Positions 1 through 6,007 of a DNA stretch of 6,997 nt are shown here, piece by piece. The stretch is from NCBI GenBank assembly GCA_030044105.1, contig JASHWL010000087.1:1-6997 (forward strand), given 5' to 3'. This stretch comes from Thermoplasmata archaeon (GTDB lineage: Archaea > Thermoplasmatota > Thermoplasmata > Lutacidiplasmatales > UBA184). A program made the position numbers and the translations under genes. Numbering within the stretch: the stretch's first letter is position 1; the number at the start of each line of letters is the position of its first letter. The notes below the pieces were generated by a model. The model did no database searches. It was not told the origin of the DNA and saw only the letters and a program-made list of their open reading frames with translations.

Positions 1-480
1 CTCTCCTTCTCCGTTGCGTGGTACGTCTTGTTCGTGGCGATCCCGTACGTCGGGAACTACAACTGCGTCACCATGGGCTGGTGCTACACCGGCACGATCG
101 CCCAGGCGTTCCAGAAGGTCGGGTTCTTCAAGCTCAAGGTGCGCGATAAGCAGGTGTGCCGCGATTGCCGGACGCTGGACTGCGCGAAGGGCTGCCCGGT
201 CGGCCTCGTGGACATGGTCGGCCACTTCCGGACGAAGGGTGAGTACCGCAGCACGAAGTGCTGCGGGGTCGGGGACTGCGTGGAGGCCTGTCCCTACGGG
301 AACCTCTACATCCACGACGTGCGCCACTGGATCCGGGACCGGCTCGGGATGCGGCGCGGATCGTCTCGGGGGACCGTTCTCCCCATGGTCCGACCGAGCG
401 GGAACGGCTCCTCGACGCCCCCGACCCAGCTGGCTGAGGCGAGCCCGCCCGCCGGTGCTCGGTCGTCCGGGACCCCGTGA
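1..480 (+). CDS. Membrane-associated ferredoxin-type iron-sulfur protein, C-terminal part (5' truncated)
   Basis: The reading frame is open at base 1 and ends at TGA 478-480, giving 159 visible residues; the true start lies outside the window. Residues 1-18 are hydrophobic and look like the end of a membrane helix. They are followed by two cysteines (C22, C28) in a C-x5-C arrangement reminiscent of NapH/CcoG-like electron-transfer proteins. Two ferredoxin-like clusters follow: C53-x2-C56-x4-C61-x3-C65-P, and C87-C88-x4-C93-x3-C97-P. Both CP endings are typical of 4Fe-4S ferredoxin domains, so the protein probably passes electrons at the inner face of the membrane. The second cluster is odd, because the usual C-x2-C is replaced by adjacent cysteines. 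The last 40 or so residues form a Ser/Pro/Gly-rich tail without recognisable structure. The stop overlaps the next gene. The iron-sulfur role is well supported; the partner enzyme cannot be told because the N-terminus is missing. Confidence 0.8.
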   Translation, partial: LSFSVAWYVLFVAIPYVGNYNCVTMGWCYTGTIAQAFQKVGFFKLKVRDKQVCRDCRTLDCAKGCPVGLVDMVGHFRTKGEYRSTKCCGVGDCVEACPYGNLYIHDVRHWIRDRLGMRRGSSRGTVLPMVRPSGNGSSTPPTQLAEASPPAGARSSGTP

Positions 481-1445
481 CGCCCCGGCTCGGGGCGATC
501 GTCCTGCTGCTGGCCGCGTTCGCCACCGTCGGGCTGCTCGTCGGCACCACGTTCAACGGCTTCACGTTCCTCATCCTCCTCATCGTGGTCCTGACCGTCG
601 TCGTCGCGCGCGGCCTCGCGCGACGGATCGACTCGGTCCCCTGGGCGCTCCCGACCCTCCTCGGCCTGGGCGCCGCGCTGGCGGTGGTCTCGGTGCTGAC
701 CGGCTTCCTGAACGGGTTCTCCGACGAACCGTACGGAACGCCCGCCTACGCGGCCCTGGGCTGGGCGCTCTACAGCCACCCCGTCTCGTTCTACTACGTG
801 CAGTACGGGAAGACCTACTTCGAGCACTCGTACGACGTCTACCTCCCGCTGCTGGCGTTCGTGCAGATCCCCGGCGTGGACTACCGGTGGGTCTCGCTCA
901 TCGCGTGGGCCGGCATGCTCTACCTCGTCCGCGACAAGCCGATCGCGCTCTCGGGGCTCGCGGTCCCCTGGATCCCGCTGCTCGCCGCGAACGGCCAGAA
1001 CGACTTCGTGCCGCTGTTCGCGCTCACGCTAGCGCTCACCGTGCCGCTCGGCCGTTGGCGGTGGCCGGCGGAGGCGTTCGCGCTCGCGCTGAAGCAGCTG
1101 GCGAACGTGGTCGTGGTGCTGTACCACCTCGCCCGGCGCGAGTACCTTCGGGCCGCCGCCGCCGTCGCGATCACGTTCCTGATCCTCGCGCCGTTCCTGT
1201 ACCTGGACGCCGGCGGCGTCTACTGCCACGTGCTGCTCGGCGACCCGGGCACGACGTGCGTCCATCAGCCGTGGACGTTCTTCGTGTTCAAGCGGAACTA
1301 CTGGCTGTACCCGACCTGGATCCTCGTCGTCTTCTACGCGCCGCTGCGCGATCGGGCCCGCCGCCTCCTTCGGCGCCTCGGCGTCGACCGAAGCTGGACG
1401 CGGGCCGCCGCAGCCCCCGCGCCCGGAGCGCCGCGCCCTCCCTGA
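477..1445 (+). CDS. Polytopic membrane protein, possibly a GT-C-type glycosyltransferase
   Basis: This gene encodes 322 residues from a GTG whose last two bases form part of the preceding stop (GTGA overlap), so it is probably translated with the iron-sulfur gene. I see about eight or nine hydrophobic helices: roughly residues 5-25, 28-47, 57-78, 137-152, 157-171, 175-190, 198-217, 226-243 and 279-290. A long Tyr-rich loop lies between residues 80 and 136. It begins with an acidic pair, D83-E84, which is where GT-C glycosyltransferases carry acidic residues in their first extracytoplasmic loop. A G-Q-N-D motif (173-176) opens a helix, and a conserved-looking K206 lies in the following one; both recall the polyprenol-sugar-dependent GT87/DUF2029 group. 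Cysteines 250 and 261 in a second outer loop could form a disulfide. The C-terminus is basic, then Ala/Pro-rich. The membrane nature is directly visible; the glycosyltransferase assignment is inference from topology and weak motifs. Confidence 0.75.
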   Translation: MTPRLGAIVLLLAAFATVGLLVGTTFNGFTFLILLIVVLTVVVARGLARRIDSVPWALPTLLGLGAALAVVSVLTGFLNGFSDEPYGTPAYAALGWALYSHPVSFYYVQYGKTYFEHSYDVYLPLLAFVQIPGVDYRWVSLIAWAGMLYLVRDKPIALSGLAVPWIPLLAANGQNDFVPLFALTLALTVPLGRWRWPAEAFALALKQLANVVVVLYHLARREYLRAAAAVAITFLILAPFLYLDAGGVYCHVLLGDPGTTCVHQPWTFFVFKRNYWLYPTWILVVFYAPLRDRARRLLRRLGVDRSWTRAAAAPAPGAPRPP

Positions 1446-1459
1446 CCCCGCAGCGACGC

Positions 1460-1470
1460 GGGTAAGAGGG
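1460..1470 (+). promoter_or_regulatory. Possible TATA-like element for the acetyltransferase gene
   Basis: The sequence gggtaagaggg is a small purine-rich, less GC-rich island centred about 27 bases before the GTG at 1491. The 45-base gap contains no Shine-Dalgarno sequence. This spacing would place transcription start at or next to the start codon, as in leaderless archaeal genes. The match is weak and rests on position and local composition only. Confidence 0.3.
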
Positions 1471-1490
1471 ACCGCACGTCCTCGCGGGGC

Positions 1491-2102
1491 GTGCCGCGGC
1501 CGCTGCGCTCGCCGATTCCGGCCCCGGTGCTCGAGACCGAGCGCCTCGTGATCGCGCCGGCCCAGTCGCGCGACGCGGACGAGCTCGAGGCGCTCTTCCA
1601 CGATCCTCGGGTGCACCGGTACCTTCCCTACGAGCGGCGGATCGAGTCCGGCCACACGTTCGTCGAACGGGCCCGTCGGGGCGTGCGGGAGGGCTCGGCC
1701 TACCGGTTCGTGGGGCGCGGGCGGGACTCGGGCGAGTTCGTCGTTTCGATCGGCGTGTTCGCGATCGACCGGTGGGACCGGTCCGGGGAGCTGGGCTACG
1801 CCGTGGCGCGATCGCACTGGAGGCGCGGCTACGCGACCGAGGCGACGACGGCCGTGGTCGACTGGTCGTTCCGGCGCCTCGGGCTCCACCGCGTCGAAGC
1901 GGTCGTCCAGCGGGGCAACCGACCGTCGGAGCGCGTGCTCGAGCGGCTGGGGTTCCGGCCCGAAGGCCGGCTCCGCGACGCGGTCGTGAGCGCCCGCGGG
2001 TTCAACGACCTCTCGGTGTACGGCCTCCTCGCGGACGAGTGGCCCCCGAGCGCGCGACGGCGTGGGGTTAATCTCTCGGGAGCCGCTCGCCGCACCGGAT
2101 GA
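1491..2102 (+). CDS. GNAT-family N-acetyltransferase, RimJ/RimL type
   Basis: The 203-residue protein has the typical length and layout of the RimJ/RimL-like GNAT group, which transfers acetyl from acetyl-CoA to N-terminal or side-chain amines of proteins or small molecules in the cytoplasm. The N-terminus has the family-typical LETERLVI segment (about residues 15-22). The acetyl-CoA-binding motif A is visible as ELGYAVARSHWRRGYATEA (about 100-118), where the R-R-G-Y-A turn should hold the pyrophosphate. The NRPSERVLERLGF motif (about 143-155) is the standard closing block. The last 15 residues (RRGVNLSGAARRTG region) look non-conserved and are encoded over a possible promoter for the next gene. 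The start is GTG at 1491; upstream DNA has no ribosome binding site. The stop overlaps the antiporter start as ATGA. The family assignment is strong; the substrate cannot be inferred. Confidence 0.9.
   Translation: MPRPLRSPIPAPVLETERLVIAPAQSRDADELEALFHDPRVHRYLPYERRIESGHTFVERARRGVREGSAYRFVGRGRDSGEFVVSIGVFAIDRWDRSGELGYAVARSHWRRGYATEATTAVVDWSFRRLGLHRVEAVVQRGNRPSERVLERLGFRPEGRLRDAVVSARGFNDLSVYGLLADEWPPSARRRGVNLSGAARRTG
2066..2075 (+). promoter_or_regulatory. Possible internal TATA-like element for the antiporter gene
   Basis: The sequence ggttaatctc is the clearest AT-rich island near the end of the acetyltransferase gene. Its centre lies about 29 bases before the ATG at 2099, a spacing compatible with a leaderless archaeal transcript. 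If real, the antiporter can be expressed independently of the acetyltransferase despite the ATGA overlap. Confidence 0.35.
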
Positions 2103-3541
2103 TCCCCGCCGACATCGCGTTCCTCCTGATCGCGGGGCTGGCGTTCATCGGGTTCGTCCTCGACGCCCTGTTCTCGCGCATCCGCATCACGAGCGTCCTG
2201 CCGCTGATGCTGCTCGGCATCGCGCTCGTCCACTTCGGGATCGTCCCGAGCGACACCGTCGCCGAGCTCAACCTCCTGCTCCCGTACATCTCCGCCCTCA
2301 CGATCGCGTTCGTCCTGTTCCACGTGGGCCTCGGGATCCGGTTCGAGGAGCTGGTCGCGGTCCTCGGGCGGGCCATGGGGTTCACCCTCGCGGTCCAGGT
2401 GACGACGGGCATCGCGATCGGGCTGCTGGCCTGGCAGACGTTCCACTGGAGCCTGTTCATCTCGATGATCTTCGGGTTCGCGCTGTCCGGTCCGAGCTCC
2501 ATCACCGTCCCGGTGCTGGTGCGCGTGGCCCGGATGCGGGAGTCGCTCCGCACCACGCTGCTCTTCGAATGCGTCATCACCGACCTGCTGCAGCTGCTGG
2601 TCCCGCTGATCATGATCCAACTGCTCGTCTCGGGGAACTTCTCGAGCAGCCACATCGGGTCCGTGTTCCTGCTGAACCTGCTCGGCTCGCTCGTGGCCGG
2701 GGTGGCCGCCGCGATCTTCTGGCTGTGGGTCCTCGACCGGATCGGCACGATCGCGCGCGGCTACTACTGGACGCTCACGATCACGATGGTCCTCGCGACG
2801 TACGGGGCGTCCGACTACGTCGGCCTGAGCGCGGCGATCACGGTCTTCGTCTTCGGCCTCATGATCGGGAACCGGCGGCTCCTGACCTTTGACCCGCTCG
2901 CCCGCGCCCACCCGGCGACGAGCCATCGGACCCGGGCCGTCGCGGCCGTCCGCTCGGTGCTTCGTCTGTCACCGGACTCGGTGGACATCGAGCACATCCA
3001 GGACGTGCAGCGCGAGGTGACGTTCTTCGCGTCCGCCTTCTTCTTCGTCTATATCGGACTGCTCTTCCAGGCCTCGGGCCTCAGCGAGGACGTCGTCCTG
3101 GTCCCGTTGGTCGCCGCGTTCGTCATGCTCGCGCTCCGTACGGTGTGGGTCCCGCTCCTCAATCCGTATCTGGACACGGACTCCAAGCTGCGGAGATCGC
3201 AGCGCGGGCTGATCGCCTTCAACATCCCGCGCGGTTTGGCCGCCGCGATCGTCGCGACGATCCCCCTGTCCTACGGTCTGGTAATCCCGCACTTCCTCGA
3301 CGCGATGTTCCTCGCGATCCTGTTCTCGACCGTGGTCTCGACCGTCGGGATCTTCCTGCTCTACAGCGCCGGGTCGTCCGGTCCGGTCGCGGACGAATCG
3401 GCGCCCGATTCCCGCTCGGATATCCTCTCCCCGACGGGACTCGCGGGAACGGCTCCCCCGGCCTCGCCGACCGACCCCGTGCGTCCGCCCCTGCCCCGGT
3501 CCGGGCCCGGCCCGAACCCCCCGACGACCGCCCCTCCTTGA
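2099..3541 (+). CDS. CPA-superfamily cation/proton antiporter (Na+/H+ exchanger-like)
   Basis: This is a 480-residue integral membrane protein with about twelve or thirteen hydrophobic helices between residues 4 and 423, the usual size for the transport domain of CPA antiporters, which exchange Na+ or K+ for protons across the cytoplasmic membrane. The segment ALSGPSSITVPVL (128-140) aligns with the unwound TM4 region. FECVITD (156-162) aligns with the TM5 ion-binding helix, where D162 would be the ion-binding Asp. FFFVYIGLLF (314-323) and NIPRGLAAA (375-383) match conserved late-helix motifs, including the Arg (R378) near the core. Two sites deviate from CPA1 consensus: TDP is SGP (130-132), and ND is TD (161-162). 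Residues 425-480 are a Pro/Ser-rich tail, probably cytosolic and disordered. The ATG overlaps the preceding stop. The family is confident; the ion and the direction are not. An alternative is a KefB/C-like K+/H+ exchanger, but no RCK/TrkA domain follows. Confidence 0.88.
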   Translation: MIPADIAFLLIAGLAFIGFVLDALFSRIRITSVLPLMLLGIALVHFGIVPSDTVAELNLLLPYISALTIAFVLFHVGLGIRFEELVAVLGRAMGFTLAVQVTTGIAIGLLAWQTFHWSLFISMIFGFALSGPSSITVPVLVRVARMRESLRTTLLFECVITDLLQLLVPLIMIQLLVSGNFSSSHIGSVFLLNLLGSLVAGVAAAIFWLWVLDRIGTIARGYYWTLTITMVLATYGASDYVGLSAAITVFVFGLMIGNRRLLTFDPLARAHPATSHRTRAVAAVRSVLRLSPDSVDIEHIQDVQREVTFFASAFFFVYIGLLFQASGLSEDVVLVPLVAAFVMLALRTVWVPLLNPYLDTDSKLRRSQRGLIAFNIPRGLAAAIVATIPLSYGLVIPHFLDAMFLAILFSTVVSTVGIFLLYSAGSSGPVADESAPDSRSDILSPTGLAGTAPPASPTDPVRPPLPRSGPGPNPPTTAPP

Positions 3542-3560
3542 GTCCTCCGACCCGGTGCGA

Positions 3561-3590
3561 CCCGAGCCGGGCTCGGGGCGCGCCGCCCCG
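3561..3590. repeat. Two overlapping GC-rich inverted repeats after the antiporter gene
   Basis: The arms cccgagcc (3561-3568) and ggctcggg (3570-3577) are perfectly complementary around one base. A second pair, cggggcg (3574-3580) and cgccccg (3584-3590), is complementary around three bases. They share 3574-3577, so the two RNA hairpins could not form together. They begin 20 bases after the antiporter stop. No T-tract follows, so they are not a standard terminator. Chance in very GC-rich DNA is possible. Confidence 0.45.
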
Positions 3591-3628
3591 GCGACGGGCG
3601 CGACTCGCCTCTCCCACCGGTGAAAATC

Positions 3629-3646
3629 GAGGGAAGGTTCATATCG
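3629..3646 (+). promoter_or_regulatory. Putative BRE/TATA promoter of the kelch-repeat gene
   Basis: A purine-rich stretch (gagggaagg, about 3629-3637) is followed by ttcatatc (3638-3645). This is the most AT-rich motif in the intergenic region and has the order expected of a BRE followed by a TATA box. Its centre at about 3642 predicts transcription start near 3668, a few bases before the in-frame GTG at 3674. That argues against the earliest in-frame GTG at 3620 as the real start. Confidence 0.5.
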
Positions 3647-3673
3647 AGTGTCGAGGTCGCCGACCGCGTCGCA

Positions 3674-5938
3674 GTGACGGGGGGCGCCGGGCCCTCCGGC
3701 CACGCCGAGGAGCCACCTAGCCTGAAGAGATCCTCTCGTCGCTCGGGCTGGGTGCGACCGCGAAGGCACGCCGGAACCGTCGGGACGGCGGTCGCCGTCT
3801 TCGCGATCGCCTTGCTGGCGGCGGTACCCGCGTTCGAGCTCTCGGGATCATCGCCGGGACGGGGTGCGGTCGGATCGCCGGCCGCCGCGACGGAGGTCAC
3901 GGTGACCGGCGCGAGCAGCTCCTCAGCCGCAGCGTGGACGAACGTCACCACTTATGCGGTGCCTCCGTCGCGCTTTCTCGCGGGACTCGCCTACGACAAT
4001 GCCACCGGCTACGATCTGCTCTTTGGGGGGGAGAACGGTCCCAATTCGCCCCTCGGGGATACCTGGACCTTCCACGAGGATCTCTGGCAGCAGCTGGCGA
4101 TCCCCGGTCCGTCGGCGCGGTTCGCGGAGGTGCTCGTCAACGATCCCGCCAGCAACGCGGTGATCCTGTTCGGGGGCACGAACGGCACCGCGTTCTTCAA
4201 CGACACGTGGGAGTACCGGGCCGGGGCCTGGACGGAGCTTCATCCCGCGACGTCCCCCTCTCCGCGCGAGCTCGCCAGCGCGGCGTACGACCCCGACGAC
4301 TCCTCGATCGTGCTGTTCGGGGGCTGGAACGGGACGGCCGAGCTCAACGACACCTGGGAATTCTCGGACGGGGACTGGACCAACGTGACCGGCGCGGTCG
4401 CTCCGTCTGCGCGCGACTCCGCCGGTCTCGCGTTCGACGCCTCGGACGGCTACCTCGTCCTGTTCGGAGGCGAGAACGACACCTCCGATCTCAACGACAC
4501 CTGGACCTTCTCCTCGGGGACCTGGGCGAACATCTCGGCGACCGCCGGAGCGCCCCCCGCCCGCTCGCCCGTCGACGCGATGGCCCCGGACGGAGGATCG
4601 GCCTCCGCCGGGATCCTGCTGTTGGGTGGGGAGAACACGGTGACCCAGACCTACCTGAACGACACCTGGTCCTTCGTCGGAGGGAAGTGGACGGAGCGGT
4701 CCCCGGCCCGAGCCCCCGCCGCGCGGGTGGGAGCGGACCTCGTGTGGGACGCGGACCTCGGGAGCGATCTCCTCGTCGACGGTCAGAGCGCGCAGATGAC
4801 GTTCAACGACTCGTACGTCTGGAACGGCACGACCTGGACGCCCACGCCCGAACCCACGGTGCCTCAGGCGCGATTCGACCCGTCCCTCGCCTACGACACC
4901 GCGACCCAGCAGGACGTGCTGTTCGGCGGCCTCGGGAGCCAGACGAGCCTCGAGGACACGGACACCTGGACCTACTCGCACGGCACCTGGAGCGATGCCG
5001 CTTCCGGAGGAACCGCCCCGGGCGAGCGGTGGGGCGCTTCCATGGCGTACGACAGCGCCGACGGCTACTTGGTCCTGTTCGGCGGCTTCGACGCCCAGAC
5101 CCGAGCGCCGTACCCCGGGACGTGGATCTACAAGGACGGAGTGTGGAACGAGAACACGACGGCGATGTCCCCGCCGGCCCGGTACGGCGCCTCGATGGTG
5201 TACGACTCGACCGAGGGCTACATCGTCCTGTTCGGAGGGATCGGGGCGAACGACAACCTCCTCGGCGACACCTGGATCTTCAAGGGAGGAGGCTGGACCG
5301 AGGTCAGCCCGACGAGCTCTCCGTCCGCCCGGGCCTTCGCGGCGATGTCCGACGATCCCGGCTCGCACGAGGCCGTGCTGTTCGGGGGATGCGTCGATCT
5401 CAACGTAACGACCGGCTGCGTCGGAGACGCGCAGGACACCTGGGCGTTCGTCGGAGGGAACTGGGTCCAAAGGTTCCCGGCCAACTCTCCTCCGCCGCGC
5501 GCGTACGCGGGGATGGCGTACGACACGGTCGATAACTACGCGGTGCTGTACGGCGGGGCGAACCCCCAGCAGGTACTGTCGGACACGTGGATGTTCAGCG
5601 ACGGCTCGTGGTTCAACATCACGCCGGCCCACAATCCCGGCCCGCTCCAGGCGTTCGGCTTCACCTATGACCCCACCCTCCAGGAGTTCGTCCTGATGGG
5701 AGGCATCGAGGGATTCACCGGCGCCGCGACCTCGGGAACGACGTGGGAGCTCGTGGGCGGATCCGCGATGACGCCGCCGCCGGCGCACAATCTCGACTGG
5801 TGGCTCTTCGCCGATCACCCGCCGCTGAACATTCCGTTGTACGGGTCGATCAGCTACCTCACGATCCTCGGCGGTACGGGATCCGCGCTCACGTTGGTCT
5901 ACGCCATCCGAAGATTGATGACGCGACCGTCCAAGTGA
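3674..5938 (+). CDS. Large secreted kelch-repeat protein with C-terminal membrane anchor
   Basis: The frame is open from GTG 3620, but that codon lies upstream of the putative TATA box, so I chose GTG 3674 (754 residues). GTG 3752 is an alternative that would give a shorter, more classical signal peptide (VRPRRHAG start). Numbering from 3674, a basic stretch precedes a hydrophobic export or anchor helix (about 35-54). Twelve kelch-like repeats follow (about 97-697), each with a P-x-x-R start, a D-containing strand, an LFGG-type turn and a [N/G]DTW...G-W ending. Such repeats fold as beta-propeller blades, and twelve fits two six-bladed propellers. Sixteen N-x-S/T sequons suggest surface glycosylation in an archaeon. 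A hydrophobic helix (about 722-745) and a basic tail (RRLMTRPSK) anchor the C-terminus, leaving the propellers outside the cell. Kelch propellers mostly bind proteins or glycans, and sometimes are enzymatic; no catalytic domain is visible here. Architecture is confident; the ligand is unknown. Confidence 0.88.
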   Translation: MTGGAGPSGHAEEPPSLKRSSRRSGWVRPRRHAGTVGTAVAVFAIALLAAVPAFELSGSSPGRGAVGSPAAATEVTVTGASSSSAAAWTNVTTYAVPPSRFLAGLAYDNATGYDLLFGGENGPNSPLGDTWTFHEDLWQQLAIPGPSARFAEVLVNDPASNAVILFGGTNGTAFFNDTWEYRAGAWTELHPATSPSPRELASAAYDPDDSSIVLFGGWNGTAELNDTWEFSDGDWTNVTGAVAPSARDSAGLAFDASDGYLVLFGGENDTSDLNDTWTFSSGTWANISATAGAPPARSPVDAMAPDGGSASAGILLLGGENTVTQTYLNDTWSFVGGKWTERSPARAPAARVGADLVWDADLGSDLLVDGQSAQMTFNDSYVWNGTTWTPTPEPTVPQARFDPSLAYDTATQQDVLFGGLGSQTSLEDTDTWTYSHGTWSDAASGGTAPGERWGASMAYDSADGYLVLFGGFDAQTRAPYPGTWIYKDGVWNENTTAMSPPARYGASMVYDSTEGYIVLFGGIGANDNLLGDTWIFKGGGWTEVSPTSSPSARAFAAMSDDPGSHEAVLFGGCVDLNVTTGCVGDAQDTWAFVGGNWVQRFPANSPPPRAYAGMAYDTVDNYAVLYGGANPQQVLSDTWMFSDGSWFNITPAHNPGPLQAFGFTYDPTLQEFVLMGGIEGFTGAATSGTTWELVGGSAMTPPPAHNLDWWLFADHPPLNIPLYGSISYLTILGGTGSALTLVYAIRRLMTRPSK
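3962..5755 (+). repeat. Twelve tandem kelch-like repeats within the secreted protein
   Basis: The twelve units are 42-51 residues long and diverged. Recurrent words are PxAR at the start, AYD in the middle, LFGG before a variable loop and NDTW or DTW near the end. Unit 6 (about 4715-4840) is degenerate: LFGG is LVDG and DTW is DSY. Unit 10 carries an insertion with two cysteines (about 5390-5419). Unit 12 lacks the standard PxAR. Some DNA words are identical between neighbouring units, for example ctcaacgacacctgg at 4343-4357 and 4490-4504, pointing to duplication or strong codon preference. Confidence 0.85.
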
Positions 5939-5966
5939 CCCGATCTCCCGCCGGCCGAGGATCGGG
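5939..5966. repeat. Inverted repeat in the convergent intergenic region
   Basis: The arms cccgatc (5939-5945) and gatcggg (5960-5966) are exactly complementary, with a 14-base GC-rich loop. The repeat sits directly after the kelch stop, in the 69 bases shared by two converging genes, where a two-way transcription end would be expected. No T-tract is present on either strand, so a terminator role is only a suggestion. I see nothing else in this gap. Confidence 0.35.
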
Positions 5967-6007
5967 GCACGGTGGAACCGCGATCCCGGTCGATCTCGTC
6001 CTCGAGT

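Noticed and set aside
14..1465. 483-residue frame on the plus strand across the first two genes
   Set aside because: It is out of frame with the cysteine motifs and membrane helices, is dominated by Arg/Ala/Pro/Gly, and arises from the scarcity of stops in GC-rich DNA.
1029..2926. Long minus-strand frames opposite genes 2-4
   Set aside because: They are His/Arg/Glu/Asp-rich low-complexity shadows of genes with clear family motifs on the plus strand.
3413..3541. Pro-rich antiporter C-terminus as a separate domain or as a readthrough artefact
   Set aside because: The frame is continuous with the transport domain to a single stop, and Pro/Ser-rich tails are common; no domain is recognisable.
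3542..3673. Frameshifted remnant of a gene in the gap before the kelch gene
   Set aside because: No frame shows conserved motifs; the stretch contains only GC-rich inverted repeats and the promoter-like element.
3934..5535. 533-residue plus-strand frame inside the kelch gene
   Set aside because: It is a frame-shifted shadow, very rich in Arg, with no motifs.
3923..5818. 631-residue minus-strand frame opposite the kelch gene
   Set aside because: Its apparent repeats mirror the kelch repeats on the other strand; the composition is Arg/Gly/Val-rich with no recognisable domain.
5939..6007. Intrinsic terminator between converging genes
   Set aside because: The inverted repeat is present but there is no T-tract on either strand; it is listed only as a repeat.
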